Origin: Oscarella lobularis
Lineage: Eukaryota; Porifera; Homoscleromorpha; Homosclerophorida; Oscarellidae
DNA: 64,000 nt
Direction of reading: 5' to 3'
NCBI RefSeq assembly: GCF_947507565.1
Contig: NC_089175.1
Coordinates: 806,001-870,000, forward strand
A model generated the notes under the pieces. The model did no database searches and was not told where the DNA came from. It saw only the letters and a list, made by a program, of their open reading frames with translations. The position numbers and the translations under genes are program-made. Position 1 is the stretch's first letter; every line of letters starts with the position of its first letter. This document shows positions 12,832-24,103 of this stretch, in pieces.

Positions 12832-14532
12832 TCACGTCGGCGGGAACAATGACCCCACTCGGCCCCCACCCCTCGAATAGGGATGAATCGGTCGCAGTGG
12901 AGATGCTAGTGAGTAAGGTAGTCTATCATATTCGCCGCCTCTCATTCCCATGAAACTGTACCGTTCCGTACTGTACCGTTCCGTACTGTACGGACTGCCA
13001 ACGCCCGTCCAATGACTTGGCCATACGCGAGGCGGAGGATAATGGCCATGGCGACTTCGTTTCTTTTCCAAACATAATCTGAATTCCTATCAGACAAGAA
13101 GATGCGCAAGTGCCGCTAATTCGATGAAGACGTAGGTACCTTCTTCCAGTCCATGACGGCCGTCGCGTTTTTTCCTTTCAACTCGTCTAGAAAAAAAGGA
13201 GCGATATAACAAAGAGATTACAGTCGATCCTTGAGCTGACGTCACTTTTGAAATAACGACGAAAGAGAGCTGCCCAAAGTGACTGGTCGTTTCCTAAGAC
13301 GTTCAGTTCGCGACAGACGCTCGTGCAAGCGGACAAGTGACGATGGTTCAAGTGGCCAAGAACACGAAGCTGAAACAAAACCCAAATTAGAGAAAAATCA
13401 AGACCTCACGCAATGTTTACTTTCACTTCACAAGGAAGCCCAATGAAAGAAGCCCGATTGATAAAGCCCATTTCTAACATAGCAGTTGCAGATGATGCAT
13501 TAGCGTCACGCAATGCCTCTGACCTCTTTTGATGTCTTCTAGTAAGGGATAGCCCACGACTGTCAAGAACCTTTGCCTCAGAGTAGGCAAATCTTGGTAA
13601 ATCTGGTCAGTTTCTACAAAGGAAGATTATCTGCTGTCTGCAGCAAGGAATTGCCTTGGCGTGACTGTACTTGCATCCAACGAAACGTCTCCCCTTATGT
13701 AATCAGACGGTTTCACCTTCAGAGTCCTTCTCATTCCCTCACAACAGGAAACGCAACCTAAAGTATCGTATGTAGACGTATAAGAGAACGAAAATGACAC
13801 AAAATCTCACCGTGAATGATCACGCTTGGACCGAGAGACAAGCACACGAGCGTGCAAGAAGTCTGATTGTCAGAGACCGTAGACTGGGGAGGCGGAAAAT
13901 AGTCGAACTGACACCATCCGTGTTTTCTTCGTTTCCACGTCTCAGGTAAAAGAGCCATCTAAAAAATTCGCTCTCCCATGTGTTCAATGTAAATATTGAT
14001 CATCGCGAACCTGATTTTCAGCTACTGAAAAGCCAATATCAAGCATAAATGAGTGAATAGCGAGAGATATGACGTCGCCGAGAGTTGAAGCGTTCGTCGC
14101 CTTGTACACGTCACCAAGTCGACCTAATGATGACGTCACTGACGTCGAAAATTCGTATTCGTCGATTTCGTTCGATTTCGTCGTGTCCGAGCATTCGTGG
14201 GAAGCTGACGGAGTTTGTGCGACTTGAGTCTGTTGCTGTGGGGGCGTGGAACGCGGTTTGGTCTCTTCTAGAACGTAAAGAAGGTCTCCTCCGACGATTC
14301 CCAACGCTTGCAGGCTCGATTCGCCTTCTGGTAGAGGATCCTTTCCATTTAGAGACAGTCTAAAGTCGTCGGGAAGCGACCTAATAGTCGGGGTTACGCT
14401 CGAAACGATTTCCAGCTTATTTTCTCACGTATCGGGCGCTTTGGCGATCGATAATAATAGTTGAGTCAGGTCAGAGTCCTCCGGAACGGCGAGAGAAACC
14501 GTTTTGCTTCGAAATCGTATTCTCACTTTCAT
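12832..14532 (-). CDS. FBXO7: F-box only protein 7 homologue (FBXO7)
   Basis: Substrate adaptor of SCF ubiquitin ligases and partner of PI31/proteasome and of PINK1-Parkin mitophagy in animals. Exon 1 (14429-14532) encodes an N-terminal ubiquitin-like strand, MKVRIRFRSKTVSLAVPED. It joins in phase 2 to exon 2 (14011-14380) with LNGKDPLPEGESSLQALG and IVGGDLLYVLEE, aligning with vertebrate FBXO7 (LNYKDPL..., YGIVSGDLICLI). Next comes an exon starting MALLPETWKRRKHGWCQF (the FP/PI31-like domain). The F-box lies around 13187-13378 (FQLRVLGHLNHRHLSACTSV, CRELNVLGNDQSLWAALF). The Arg/Gly/Pro-rich C-terminus has the conserved GGEYD motif near 12960. Introns are short. The C-terminal tandem GTACCGTTCC repeat in DNA gives YSTERYSTERY. 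Confidence 0.9.
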
Positions 14533-15459
14533 CCCGTCACGCAATTACGGTTCCGTAAACGCTACATTTAATTTCTTCTGATGTTGCCGCGGCGGGTGCG
14601 TTCTCTTCGCCGTCTTCGATAACTAAAGAAGAAACAAAAGACAAAACCACGAGGTGCCTTCTGTTCGGCCATCTTGGTCGTCGCGCGAATCTTACGTCAT
14701 TTCTTGAACTGCTGACGATGATCATTATGCAATCAATAGTCAAACCGGTGTTGAAACCGGTTTATGAATTCGCACCTCTTCGAAGGAACCAACGAGCACG
14801 CTGCATGCCACCACACGTGACACAGCGGACCAATGAGCGCGCTGGGTGGAGCTACACGGTTCAAAAGCGAAGCGCACACCGATTTCCTTCAGTTGCGGCT
14901 GAGGGTGGATGCGGCGCGGAGCAATCTGCGTCTCGTCCTTGACGGACTGGCCCGGGAGCTTGGCAAAAGGCAGTCTGGATCGTTGGATCAGCGTGGCCCA
15001 CGGGTAAACCGTGCCGGAGCCTGTAAGCAGGGCGATGGGGGGCTTCGGCCTCGGTTCACGCACTGAGCACAAAGATCGCTAAAGTCTTATTGTCGCCAAC
15101 GAGCACGACCCGCGCTAAGCTGAGTGGGTACGGCTCGGAGGGGGTGTTCATAAATGGCCTGGTTGCCGGCACTTTTCTCACCCGAGAGGCACGATTAGAC
15201 TGAGGATGATCTGGCTCAGGAGACTTCGGTTTGGGCATTGCACGTCTTTCCTGTCGACTCCTACAAACGGTGGCCAGCCGCTCTCCACTTCCACAAGCCC
15301 CGGTTCTTCTCTGGAAGACATACCGAAGGGTTTGGTACCAGCGCACCGGGGGACTCGGTATTAGGGGCCGTTTCTCATCCAGGTGGGTACTGAATGGGGT
15401 GGCCGAGGACGTCGTGACTCGCCCGACATTTTTTGGAACGGGTGGTCATCGCTTTGCGG

Positions 15460-15698
15460 TGGCTGCCTTGAGCTACGAAGCGTCCGAACCTCCGCGCGGT
15501 GTAGCTCGGGTAACGCTAATACGGACGCATTCGAAAAGGTACGTACAACGATTGTTTGACAGTAACTAATAGGAATTTTGTTTTTAGGCTGCGCGCTCAA
15601 GGAGAAAGATCAACGACGACGACAGAAGGATCGATGAAAGGAAGAGGATATTGGACAAGTTTTACACGGACCAGGTTGGATTTTTTAGTGCTGCATGA
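15460..15698 (+). CDS. Possible 3' exons of a small unknown gene
   Basis: An open frame ending GNANTDAFEK at a GTACGT donor (about 15540) would join, across a 49-bp intron ending TTTTTAG, to AARSRRKINDDDRRIDERKR and continue ILDKFYTDQVGFFSAA to a stop at 15698. An AATAAA follows 25 bp later. The charged helical composition and the poly(A) signal support coding, but I recognise no family and cannot place the 5' end. A competing frame across the same splice also stays open. Confidence 0.3.
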
Positions 15699-15905
15699 GT
15701 GTACATCGCTGTGTGTATTTGGAAATAAAATCTGCACAAGTCAACTTGACTCGATCGCCGAGTGGGAGCGTGAGGCCGTTTGCGTTTTCGCCTCGCTTGC
15801 TTGCAACTTCTAATTCACTGGAGGAAACGGTCAGCTCGATTTTCCGAGAAGAATCACAGTCGCCGCGTGAAGACTGATCAATTGACGTTTTTCTGACCGG
15901 ATTGA

Positions 15906-16133
15906 TCAACATGGAAGGAAGAGACAAGCGACGAACGCCCCTTTGATGCAATTCGCCAGAGAAATGCGCCCGTAACTGAAATCGAGGGCCGCAATTTCGT
16001 TTTCAGACCCAACGGCAGCTTCACAAAAGCAACAGGACACGGTGAGAACATCAGCGAAGACGAGTAGGTAAACCAAGAGTTGCAGCGGGTGCACGGCTCT
16101 TTTCTTGCCCCGTTTGGGCCATTTCGAACGCAT
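15906..16133 (-). CDS. Short membrane protein, possibly a ZDHHC1/11-like N-terminal remnant
   Basis: Reads MRSKWPKRGKKRAVHPLQLL and then a hydrophobic segment (LVYLLVFADVLTVSCCF). A basic stretch followed by HPLQ and a first membrane helix recalls the N-terminus of ZDHHC1/11-type palmitoyltransferases, but no DHHC-Cys domain follows. A 40-odd-bp intron (GTTGGG...TTTCAG) could link it to an overlapping frame ending at 15685. It is either a real small protein or a truncated fragment; the family assignment is weak. Confidence 0.25.
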   Translation of the reverse strand: MRSKWPKRGKKRAVHPLQLLVYLLVFADVLTVSCCFCEAAVGSENEIAALDFSYGRISLANCIKGAFVACLFLPC

Positions 16134-16189
16134 TTCCAGAGACGCGAAAGCGCGCTAAGGTATTACCGGTATGTAATTATTGAATTTTA

Positions 16190-16620
16190 AAGACAAAATC
16201 TTTTTCATTGCGATGGCTATGACGCCGCCGAAATTTGAAGCATGCGCCGCCTACTAAAGCGACCTAATGATGCCATCATCACATTAGGAATTCGAATTCA
16301 TTGATTTTGTTTGATGTCGACAACCAACTTGAAATTGAATCTGGCAGTTAGATGATATTTTTTAGCGATCAACAGCCTGAAGTCGAACGGAAACTAACCT
16401 ATATATAAATAAATAGTTGGAATTACGCTTGAACCTATTTCCAGCTGACTTTCTCACCTATCAGGCGCTTAGGCGATCGATATTATAATTAATTAGAATC
16501 GAGGTCAGAGTCACCGAGACAAACCCTTCTTCTTTGAAATCGAATTCTCGCTTTCATCGCGTCGCAGAATTACGATTCCAAAAACCGCTACATGATGTAA
16601 CGTTTCTTCTATGTTGCGAG
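16190..16620 (-). pseudogene. Decayed duplicate of FBXO7 exons 1-2
   Basis: The region matches 14040-14590 in order and orientation. 16205-16320 matches exon 2 (shared tracts around GACCTAATGATG, AATTCGTATTC and TTCGATTTCGT). 16430-16570 matches exon 1 and its intron (CTCGCTTTCATC-GCGTC against the true start-codon context, and GCGATCGATAATAAT). The Ubl frame is broken by substitutions and indels, so it is non-coding. A further piece of the same start-codon flank (GTCACGCAAGTACGGTTTC) recurs near 19853-19885. Confidence 0.8.
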
Positions 16621-16783
16621 TTCGTTCCCCTCGCCTAAAGAAAAAGTCGATTAGCATTTACATCATGCATCATGCACTTTCGTGCGACCCCGGCCATTAC
16701 CCAGCGGAAGTAGGCATAATAACGACGTCATTGACTCTTTGAGGATGCCCTGCGTACGCAACCACAGTCAGCGCCATCCAAGA

Positions 16784-19434
16784 ATGCCCTCAATCATCGC
16801 GTTTCTTCTTGCAGTTCTTCACGTTTGGCCGCTTGTCGGCACCTCGCAGTGGCCCGCGTGTGCCCATTCCAGTAACTTGACACGTCAATGGGCCAGCGCA
16901 TGTCCGTGTTTGAAGGAGTGCCATCCCCAAAACTTCCCGCGACGCTCCTTAGAACCGCTTTTCCCCGAGGACGAGAAAATCGACGACTCGTTTCGATGCT
17001 CTTGCGACAAAGAATGTCATTTGTACGGCGATTGCTGTAGCCCAGCAAATGACGTATGCCTGAAAATAAGACACGATGCCTTCAGCAGCATCGTCGACGA
17101 GGCCAAAACCCCAGTTCAAAAGAAAGTACGATCCGATGTCCAATAGAATGTTTTCATATAGAATATCTGTTTTGACAGAGCTGGACGTGCGTTCATCCGA
17201 CGCAGGGTACATCTAGTCTCGCGAACGTAGGAGTCGGCTACTTCATGATCGCCCATTGTTCGGAAGGCTACGACGAACCAGAAGTCAGGGCGGCATGCGA
17301 GAACGTGGCGGAAGAACGAAGCCAAACAATGCTCGATAGTCTTGTCTCCATTATGCCGGTGACGGTGAACGGAACGGCGTACAGAAACGCCTTTTGCGCG
17401 GCCTGCAATGACGCGAACGATTTGTCGCAGTACGTCTATTGGACTCCGGAGTTCCGCTGCGACACGGGCAACATCGCCGTTTCTCCAGCGGCCTTCCTTT
17501 CGGTCGTGAGCAATTTGACGACGACGAAGAAAAATTCACTAATCGAGAGTCATTGTCGAGTGACGTCTTTTAATCCGCCGCCGGATTCGCTTCGGCTTCT
17601 TCGCGAATGCCGTCGAAGCGTCGACTCGTGTCTGCCGTTCGAGGATGTCGTCAAAAATCTCACGTGGCTTACGCTCGATCAGTACAACTGTCTCCAAATG
17701 GGATGCCGTCGATTGAATGAGATCGTCGTAGCAAGCGACAACCGGCTCTTCAAGAACAGATATTGCGCTGCTTGCAATGGTTTTGATTTAGAGAGCGTTT
17801 CGTGTAAACTCTCGGAGAATACCGACCACACACCAGCCGCATTTCCCAAGCCGTCTTCATTCGTCATGCTAATGGACTTCACGTCTAGTGGGAGCGTCAT
17901 GTTGAAATCGAGAGAGTTCTCTTCTCCAATATCTCTATCTAAAAGCTGTCCCATCGGCGAGGTGTACGATTTTCACGCCGAACGATGCAGGAAGCTTATC
18001 TGCCTTTCGACGACGAATAATCAGCAATGTCAAATCGAGTCGGCTCCAATTATTGCCAGAATCGAGTTGATTCTCGCTGCCAACATCTCGAGTGAACAAT
18101 TGAGAAGGAATTTCAATATTACTGATCTGATTGACGCCATTGAAATGCTGATTAAGAATTCCGTCGACGAAATCATCGACTTCGACATCTTTCCTCGCAA
18201 CAGAATTTCCATAACATTTACAGTAAACGGCGAGTTGAACGAAACGGCCTTCCTAAACAACAGATCCTTCGACGTACGCGGAGTCAACTTCCAAATCGTC
18301 TCACATATCGACGACGTTTCTGATCTCGACTGCCTCGCAGCCATCGTGCTAAACGCCACGGAATTCACCAAACACCCCAATGGAACAGTCGTCGAACACG
18401 CGACAAATCGAACGTTGAACTCCAACGACTATCGTCTCCTCTCCGACGGACGAATAGCGCGATGCAACGTCGAATACACGAGGAATTACACCGTCCTTCA
18501 AAACGCAACGTTCGTCGCCTGGGATACGACGAGTCCTGTCGTCATACTGTCTCTCATTGGTAGCATTCTTAACATCGTATCGTGCCTCGTCGTTTTCGTC
18601 ACGTACGCCAGCATCAAATCCCTTCGCACCGTTCCCGGTCTCAATCTGATGAACTTGACGGCTGCTATAGGCCTCGCTCACTTCTTTCTCGTCGTCGGTG
18701 CCGGACGAGTTGAGAACGAGGCGACGTGCACGACGATGGCTTTTCTACTTCACTATTTCTTTCTCTCGACGTTCACGTGGTCCGCTGCGATGGCCTACGA
18801 TCTGTTAAAGACGTTTGTCTTCGAGAAGGGAACCTCCAGGTTGAATCTATTATCTCGACGACATTTCTACGTCACTTTTGGCTTCAGCTGGGGCATCCCG
18901 TTCGTTTTCTGCGCCCTATGTCTCGCACTCGATGAGACCAATGTTGTCGATATTCGCTATGGGACTGACGTCGTTTGTTGGATTGGCAATTCGACGGCGC
19001 TTCTCGTCATTTTTGTTATTCCTGTTGCCGCCGTCGTCGTTTTCAATGCCGTCGCTTTCGTCACTGTCATTGTGACGGTCAACAGAGGAATCGAACGATC
19101 CTACTCTCTTCAGTCCATTAACACTAACGCCGCCAACGCGAAAGTGAAGAAAACGCGAAAGAAGGTCGTCGTTGTGGGTTCCGTATTTAGTCTGCTTGGT
19201 CTTACGTGGCTCTTCGCTTTGCTAGCGGCGGCCAAAGAAACGCATCTGTTCTGGTATCCGTTTGTCGTCTGTACGGCGCTGCAGGGCGTCCTCATTTTCG
19301 TCTTTTACGTTCTAAAGGCAAAAGTGAGGAAAGCGGTGAGAAGGAGAGTGTGCGAAATTCTGGGACACACCATAGACGACTCAAGTAGAAAAGGAACAGT
19401 GGGCTCGCACGGCTGCAATAGCACTCACCTTTAG
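16784..19434 (+). CDS. Somatomedin-B / adhesion-Methuselah-like 7TM receptor, copy 1
   Basis: Exon 1 (16784-17125) and exon 2 (17179-19434) are separated by a 53-bp phase-0 intron. The protein starts MPSIIAFLLAVLHVWPLVG (signal peptide). A somatomedin-B-like Cys cluster follows (FRCSCDKECHLYGDCCSP), then a long Cys- and N-glycosylation-rich ectodomain with a SCPIGEVYDFHAERCRKL motif like the pre-TM region of Methuselah-type class B receptors. Seven hydrophobic segments begin at about 18530 (VVILSLIGSILNIVSCLVVF) and end near 19320 (VCTALQGVLIFVFYVLKAK). The ligand is unknown. Compared with copy 2, the C-terminal tail is shortened by an indel just before CACTCACCTTTAG, where copy 1 stops and copy 2 reads through. 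The upstream in-frame GTG at 16682 is not needed. Confidence 0.88.
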
Positions 19435-20034
19435 ACGTTCTGTTAGAACAGATAACGCAATCAAACTTGAGTCAATACACGCATATTCTCTGGTTACACG
19501 TTTTGTTGCTTGCCTTTGCACACACCGTGAAAGAATCTGAAAAAAAAAGAAAAATCATCGTGCTTCATTTGTCTTGACTGACTTTCTCTCATTAACTAGG
19601 CCAGGTATTGCTACTGTAAGCTCTACGGCTGGAACACGAAAATTCTCTCTCCCAACACAATTTCCAATAAAATAATACGAACATGTATGCAACACAAACT
19701 GTGGGCAAACGACACCAAAAGTGCGGCGTTTGGAATCGGTAACAGTGCGAATCGGTTGCAGAGCAAATTCTGCTACCATTAAACTAACTAAAAACTTACC
19801 AAATAGACTCTATTTTTCCAAGCTCTCGAACGAATCCTCCTCTATGCTTTCATCACGTCACGCAAGTACGGTTTCCTAAACGCAACATGAGTAAGTCTGT
19901 CTCACTACAAACTACGTCCTGCGCAAACTTTTGTATGACTTCATTTGCGGAAGTCCGTGGGAAATGAGTCCCGTCATCAGGTGACTTTTTCAAGGCTACT
20001 CCATCCCAACCCCGGCAGTTGCTGTCAGTAAAGA
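19435..20034. repeat. Duplicated spacer between the two receptors
   Basis: Non-coding. 19680-19790 matches 25320-25405 (shared tract AACAGTGCGAATCGGT followed by GCAGAGCAAATTCTGCTACCAT). 19853-19885 is a scrap of FBXO7 start-codon flank. This shows that the receptor, its 3' spacer and FBXO7 5' DNA were duplicated together. Confidence 0.7.
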
Positions 20035-22874
20035 ATGACTTCCACCACTACTGTGTTTCTTCTTGCTGCAGTTCTTCACGTTTGGCCGCTCGTCGTCGTC
20101 GGCGCCTTACAGTGGCCCGCGTGCGCCGATAACTTCATACGCCAATGGACCGGCGGCGTATGTCCGTGTTTGAAAAAGTGCCATCAACTTGAACCAACCT
20201 TCCAAGCGAAGTCAAATGATCTTTTCGTTCAAAGTTCTACGCGCCGCTCTAGACCGCCGAGATTTACCAAGTCAAAGTCCCTCGGAGACAAACAGTTCTT
20301 TCCTGGTTTCGAAGATTTCGAACGCGCCGTCAGCGGGAACAAGACGATCGACGACTCGTTTCGATGTTCCTGCGACAAAGAATGCCATTTGTACGGCGAC
20401 TGCTGCAGTCCAGCAAATCATGTATGTCCGACAACAGGAAACGATAGTTTCAGTCGCAACTTCGACGAGGTCAAAACCCCGGTTCAAAAGCAGGTATGAT
20501 CCGATGCTCAAACTGGAAATATAACGTTCAAAAAAATATGTTCCGGCAGAACTGGACGTGCGTTCATCCGACGGGTAGTCAAGCGGATGAGGGAGTCAGC
20601 TACTTCATGGTCGCTCATTGTTCGGAAGGCTATGATGAGCCAGCAGTCAGGGCGGCATGCGAGAACGTGGCGGAAGAACGAAGCCAAACAACGCTCGATA
20701 GTCTTGTCTTCATTATGCCAGTGACGGTGAACGGAACGGCGTACAGAAACGCCTTTTGCGCGGTATGCAATGACGCCAACGATTCGTCGCAGTACGTCAA
20801 TTGGACTCCGGGGTTCCGCTGCGACAAGAGCGACAAAATCGTTTCTCCCGCGACCTTCCTTTCGGTCTTGAGAAATTTGACGACGACGAAGAAAAAATCG
20901 CTAATCGAGAGTCGTTGTCGAGGAACGTTTTTTAATCCGCCGCCGGATTCGCTTGGGTTCCTTCGCGAGTGCCGTCGAAGCGTCGACTCGTGTCTGCCGT
21001 TCGAGGATGTCGTCAAAAATTTCACGTGGCTGACGCTCGATCAGTACAATTGTCTCCAAATGGGATGCCGTCAATTGAATGAGATTGTCGTAGCAAGCGA
21101 CAGCCGGCTCTTCAAGAACAGATATTGCGCTGCTTGCAATGGTTTCGATTCAGAGAGCTTTTCGTGTCAACCCCCGGGGAACGCCGAATCCGTATTTCGC
21201 AAGCCGTCTTCGTTCGTCATGCTAATGGACTTCACGTCTAGTGGAAGCGTCATGTTGAAATCGAGAGACATGTCTTCCCCAGTTTCTCTATCCAAAAGCT
21301 GTCCCGTCGGCGAGGTGTACGATTTTCACGACGAACGATGCAGGAAACTCGTTTGTCTTTCCACAGTGGGCAATCAGCAATGCCACAGCAAATCGGCTAG
21401 AATTGAGTTGATTCTCGCCGCCAATGTCTCAAGTGAACAATTGAGTCAGGATTTCAATATTACTGATCTGATTGATGCCATTGAAATGCTGATTAGCGAT
21501 TCCATTGACGAGATCGACTTCCGTATCATTCCTCGCAACCGAATTTCTATCACATTTACGGTGAACGACCTGTTGAATGAAACGTTCTTTCTAAACAAAT
21601 CCTTCAACGTAAGTGGAGTCAACTTCCAAATCGTCTCAAATAGTGATGTTTCTGATCTCGACTGCCCAGTCATTGTGCTCAACGCCACGGAATTCACCAA
21701 ACACCCCAATGGAACAGTCGTCGAACACGCGACAAATCGAACGTTGAGTCCCAACGACTATCGTCTCCTCCCAGACGGACGAATAGCGCGATGCAACGTC
21801 GAATACACGAGGAATTACACCGTCCTTCAAAACGCAACGTTCGTCGCCTGGGATACGACGAGTCCTGTCGTCATACTGTCTCTCATTGGTAGCATTCTTA
21901 ACATCGCATCGTGTCTCGTCGTTTTCGTCACGTACGCCAGCATCAAATCCCTTCGCACCGTTCCCGGTCTCAATCTGATGAACTTGACGGCTGCTATAGG
22001 CCTCGCTCACTTCTTTCTCGTCGTCGGTGCCGGACGAGTTGAGAACGAGGCGACGTGCACGACGATGGCTTTTCTACTTCACTATTTCTTTCTCTCGACG
22101 TTCACGTGGTCCGCTGCGATGGCCTACGATCTGTTAAAGACGTTTGTCTTCGAGAAGGGAACCTCCAGGTTGAATCTATTATCTCGACGACATTTCTACG
22201 TCACTTTTGGCTTCAGCTGGGGCATCCCGTTCGTTTTCTGCGCCCTATGTCTCGCACTCGATGAGACCGATGTTGTCGATATTCGCTATGGGACTGACGT
22301 CGTTTGTTGGATTGGCAATTCGACGGCGCTCCTCGTCATCTTTGTTATTCCCGTTGCCGTCGTCGTCGTTTTCAATGCCGTCGCCTTCGTCGCCGTCATC
22401 ATCACAGTCAACAAAGGAATCGAAAAATCTTATTCTCTTCAGTCCATTAGCAATGACATCGGCAAGGTGAAAGTCAAAAAATCGCGAAAGAAGGTCGCCG
22501 TTGTGGGTTCCGTATTTTGTCTGCTTGGTTTGACGTGGCTCTTCGCTTTGCTGGCGGCAGCCGAAGAAACGCATCTGTTCTGGTATCCGTTTGTCGTCTG
22601 TACGGCGCTGCAGGGCGTCCTCATTTTCGTCTTTTACGTGCTACAGACGAAAGTGAGAAAAGCGGTGAAAAGGAGAGTGAGCGAAATTCTGGGACACATC
22701 AAGGACGACTCGACTGGGAAAGGAACGGTGCAGGAGGGAAGATCGCACAACCGCGCAGCACTCACCTTTAGACGATCTGTTAGAACAGACAGCGTTATCA
22801 AATTTGATTCAATACGCACAGTCTCTGGTTGGTTGCTTGCCTTTGTACAGCGTGAAGGAATCCGAAGAAATTAG
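20035..22874 (+). CDS. Somatomedin-B / adhesion-Methuselah-like 7TM receptor, copy 2
   Basis: Tandem paralogue of the preceding receptor. Exon 1 (20035-20493) and exon 2 (20550-22874) flank a 56-bp phase-0 intron. The signal peptide is MTSTTTVFLLAAVLHVWPLV. Exon 1 has about 40 extra residues (around KSNDLFVQSSTRRSRPPRF) before the somatomedin-B-like cluster FRCSCDKECHLYGDCCSP. The ectodomain differs from copy 1 at many positions, but the 7TM block (about 21684-22284) is nearly identical at the DNA level, suggesting recent gene conversion. The C-terminal tail extends past the copy 1 stop, through LTFRRSVRTDSVIKFDS to a stop at 22874. Confidence 0.88.
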
Positions 22875-23200
22875 ACTATATTTCTTACCGACTCTAATTT
22901 CTTTTTCGTTCGTTTTCCCCACAATATGCAAACCGTCGAATATGTGAGACGCTTGAACTGAAATCGTTCTTTCTCTTCGCTTCGAACGCGTCGCGTACGT
23001 CCGGCGACGATACCCAAGCTTTTGAGCGAATCGATCATATTGTCGCCGTCACTCAAACGCTCGACGGACGCGGGGCGCCGTCGGGAGAGCTAGCCGCTGC
23101 GAATCGGCGACGGACAGTGCGCGACAGCTTTCTTCGAAAACGCCGCCTTGAGGATAGATCGCGTCCGCTCTATGTCCGCGCTTCGCTGTTATCAAAACGA
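22875..23200. repeat. Duplicated spacer downstream of receptor 2
   Basis: Non-coding sequence whose segments recur at about 25430-25790: GAAATCGTYCYTTC, CGATACCCAAGCTTT, and CCTTGAGGATAGA followed by CGCTTCGCTGT. It is part of the same segmental duplication as the receptors. No coding exon seen. Confidence 0.65.
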
Positions 23201-23515
23201 TTGAAGTCGAGTGATGCTCTGCTTGCATGCGACAGGTCCGCGGCTTGTCTCCACGAGAAGAACGCTAGCTGAGCACGAAGCACTCGATCGTCTTTCCCGG
23301 ATGCGACAAGAACCGCCATTCGCTGAGTGGCTTTAGTGAGTTTTGAATCATTTGCAAGAAAAAGAAAACAGAGCAAAAACAATCAGCGCGAAAGAAATAA
23401 GAGAAAAACAGTGCAAAAAACAATCAGTGCAGAAGAAAAGAAAGCAGAGTGAACGCGTACAATCAGCCAAGCGCACGAATCAGCGCAGAAGTCCCAGAAG
23501 ACAGCCTGAGGCTAA

Positions 23516-24103
23516 TCAGGAATCATTCACCGTCTTCGGATCGCCGACTTCGTCACTTGAGCGGCGACCAAACAAAAACAGTAGTCGTCTTGCTGCATAG
23601 CCCATGGGCGGTATGTCTCTTTCAGCTGGCTGTCCTGCTGGATCGCCGACTTCGTCACTTGAGCGGCGACCCATCAAAAACAGTAGTCGTCTTGCTGCAT
23701 AGCCCAGGGGCGGTCCGGCTCTTTCAGCTGGCTGTCCTGCCGAATCGCCGACTTCGTCACTCGAGCGGCGACCCATCAAAAACAGTAGTCGTCTTGCTGC
23801 ATAGCCCAGGGGCGGTCCGGCTCTTTCAGCTGGCTGTCCTGCCGAATCGCCGACTTCGTCACTCGAGCGGCGACCCATCAAAAACAGTAGTCGTCTTGCT
23901 GCATAGCCCAGGGGCGGTCCGGCTCTTTCAGCTGGCTGTCCTGCTGGATCGCCGACTTCGTCACTTGAGCGGCGACCAAACAAAAACAACAGCCGTCTTG
24001 CTGACCCTGCTCCTGGCAGACTTGCGGCCGAAACTTCACTCTGGTGGTCTACGAGAAGAAGCGACAGCGCAACCGCGCAGAAAACCCCTGACAGACTCGC
24101 CAT
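23516..24103 (-). CDS. Multi-copy amidated-peptide (neuropeptide-type) precursor
   Basis: Single open frame from ATG 24103 to stop 23516, 195 residues. It opens with a signal peptide (MASLSGVFCAVALSLLLVD). Five tandem units follow, the full ones 34 residues (102 bp) long. Each carries RR-LLFL(M/F)-G-RR, then an acidic spacer (SSDEVGD, AGQPAER) ending LGYAA. Dibasic sites flank both sides, and the Gly before the second RR is the classical amide donor, so predicted products are LLFLF-NH2 (units 1 and 5) and LLFLM-NH2 (units 2-4). The start is set by homology of the signal peptide to the Cys-rich gene at 29638 (MASLFLF...). An in-frame ATG 51 bp upstream precedes no signal-like sequence. The last residues (GDPKTV) also match that gene. 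Predicted secreted; function inferred as a signalling peptide. Confidence 0.8.
   Translation of the reverse strand: MASLSGVFCAVALSLLLVDHQSEVSAASLPGAGSARRLLFLFGRRSSDEVGDPAGQPAERAGPPLGYAARRLLFLMGRRSSDEVGDSAGQPAERAGPPLGYAARRLLFLMGRRSSDEVGDSAGQPAERAGPPLGYAARRLLFLMGRRSSDEVGDPAGQPAERDIPPMGYAARRLLFLFGRRSSDEVGDPKTVNDS
23550..24060 (-). repeat. 102-bp tandem repeat encoding the peptide units
   Basis: Four full 102-bp periods plus a partial fifth. The periods anchored on GATCGCCGACTTCGTCAC (+ strand) at about 23641, 23743, 23845 and 23947 are nearly identical. Variation is concentrated at the last residue of the predicted peptide (Met or Phe) and in the spacer. Confidence 0.88.

Larger units (their letters stand above)
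14533..16180. other. Poorly resolved region upstream of FBXO7
   Basis: GC-rich sequence with open frames on both strands, none recognised. It includes the FBXO7 5' flank. On the plus strand, an exon ending near 15540 could splice over a short intron to 15589 and end at 15698, with an AATAAA at 15724; on the minus strand there is a membrane-type open frame at 15906-16133. Both are listed separately at low confidence. Confidence 0.4.

Noticed and set aside
12285-12869. 194-aa minus-strand ORF upstream of the FN3 gene
   Set aside because: No domain, no signal, no splice partner, and it overlaps the FBXO7 3' end; composition looks random.
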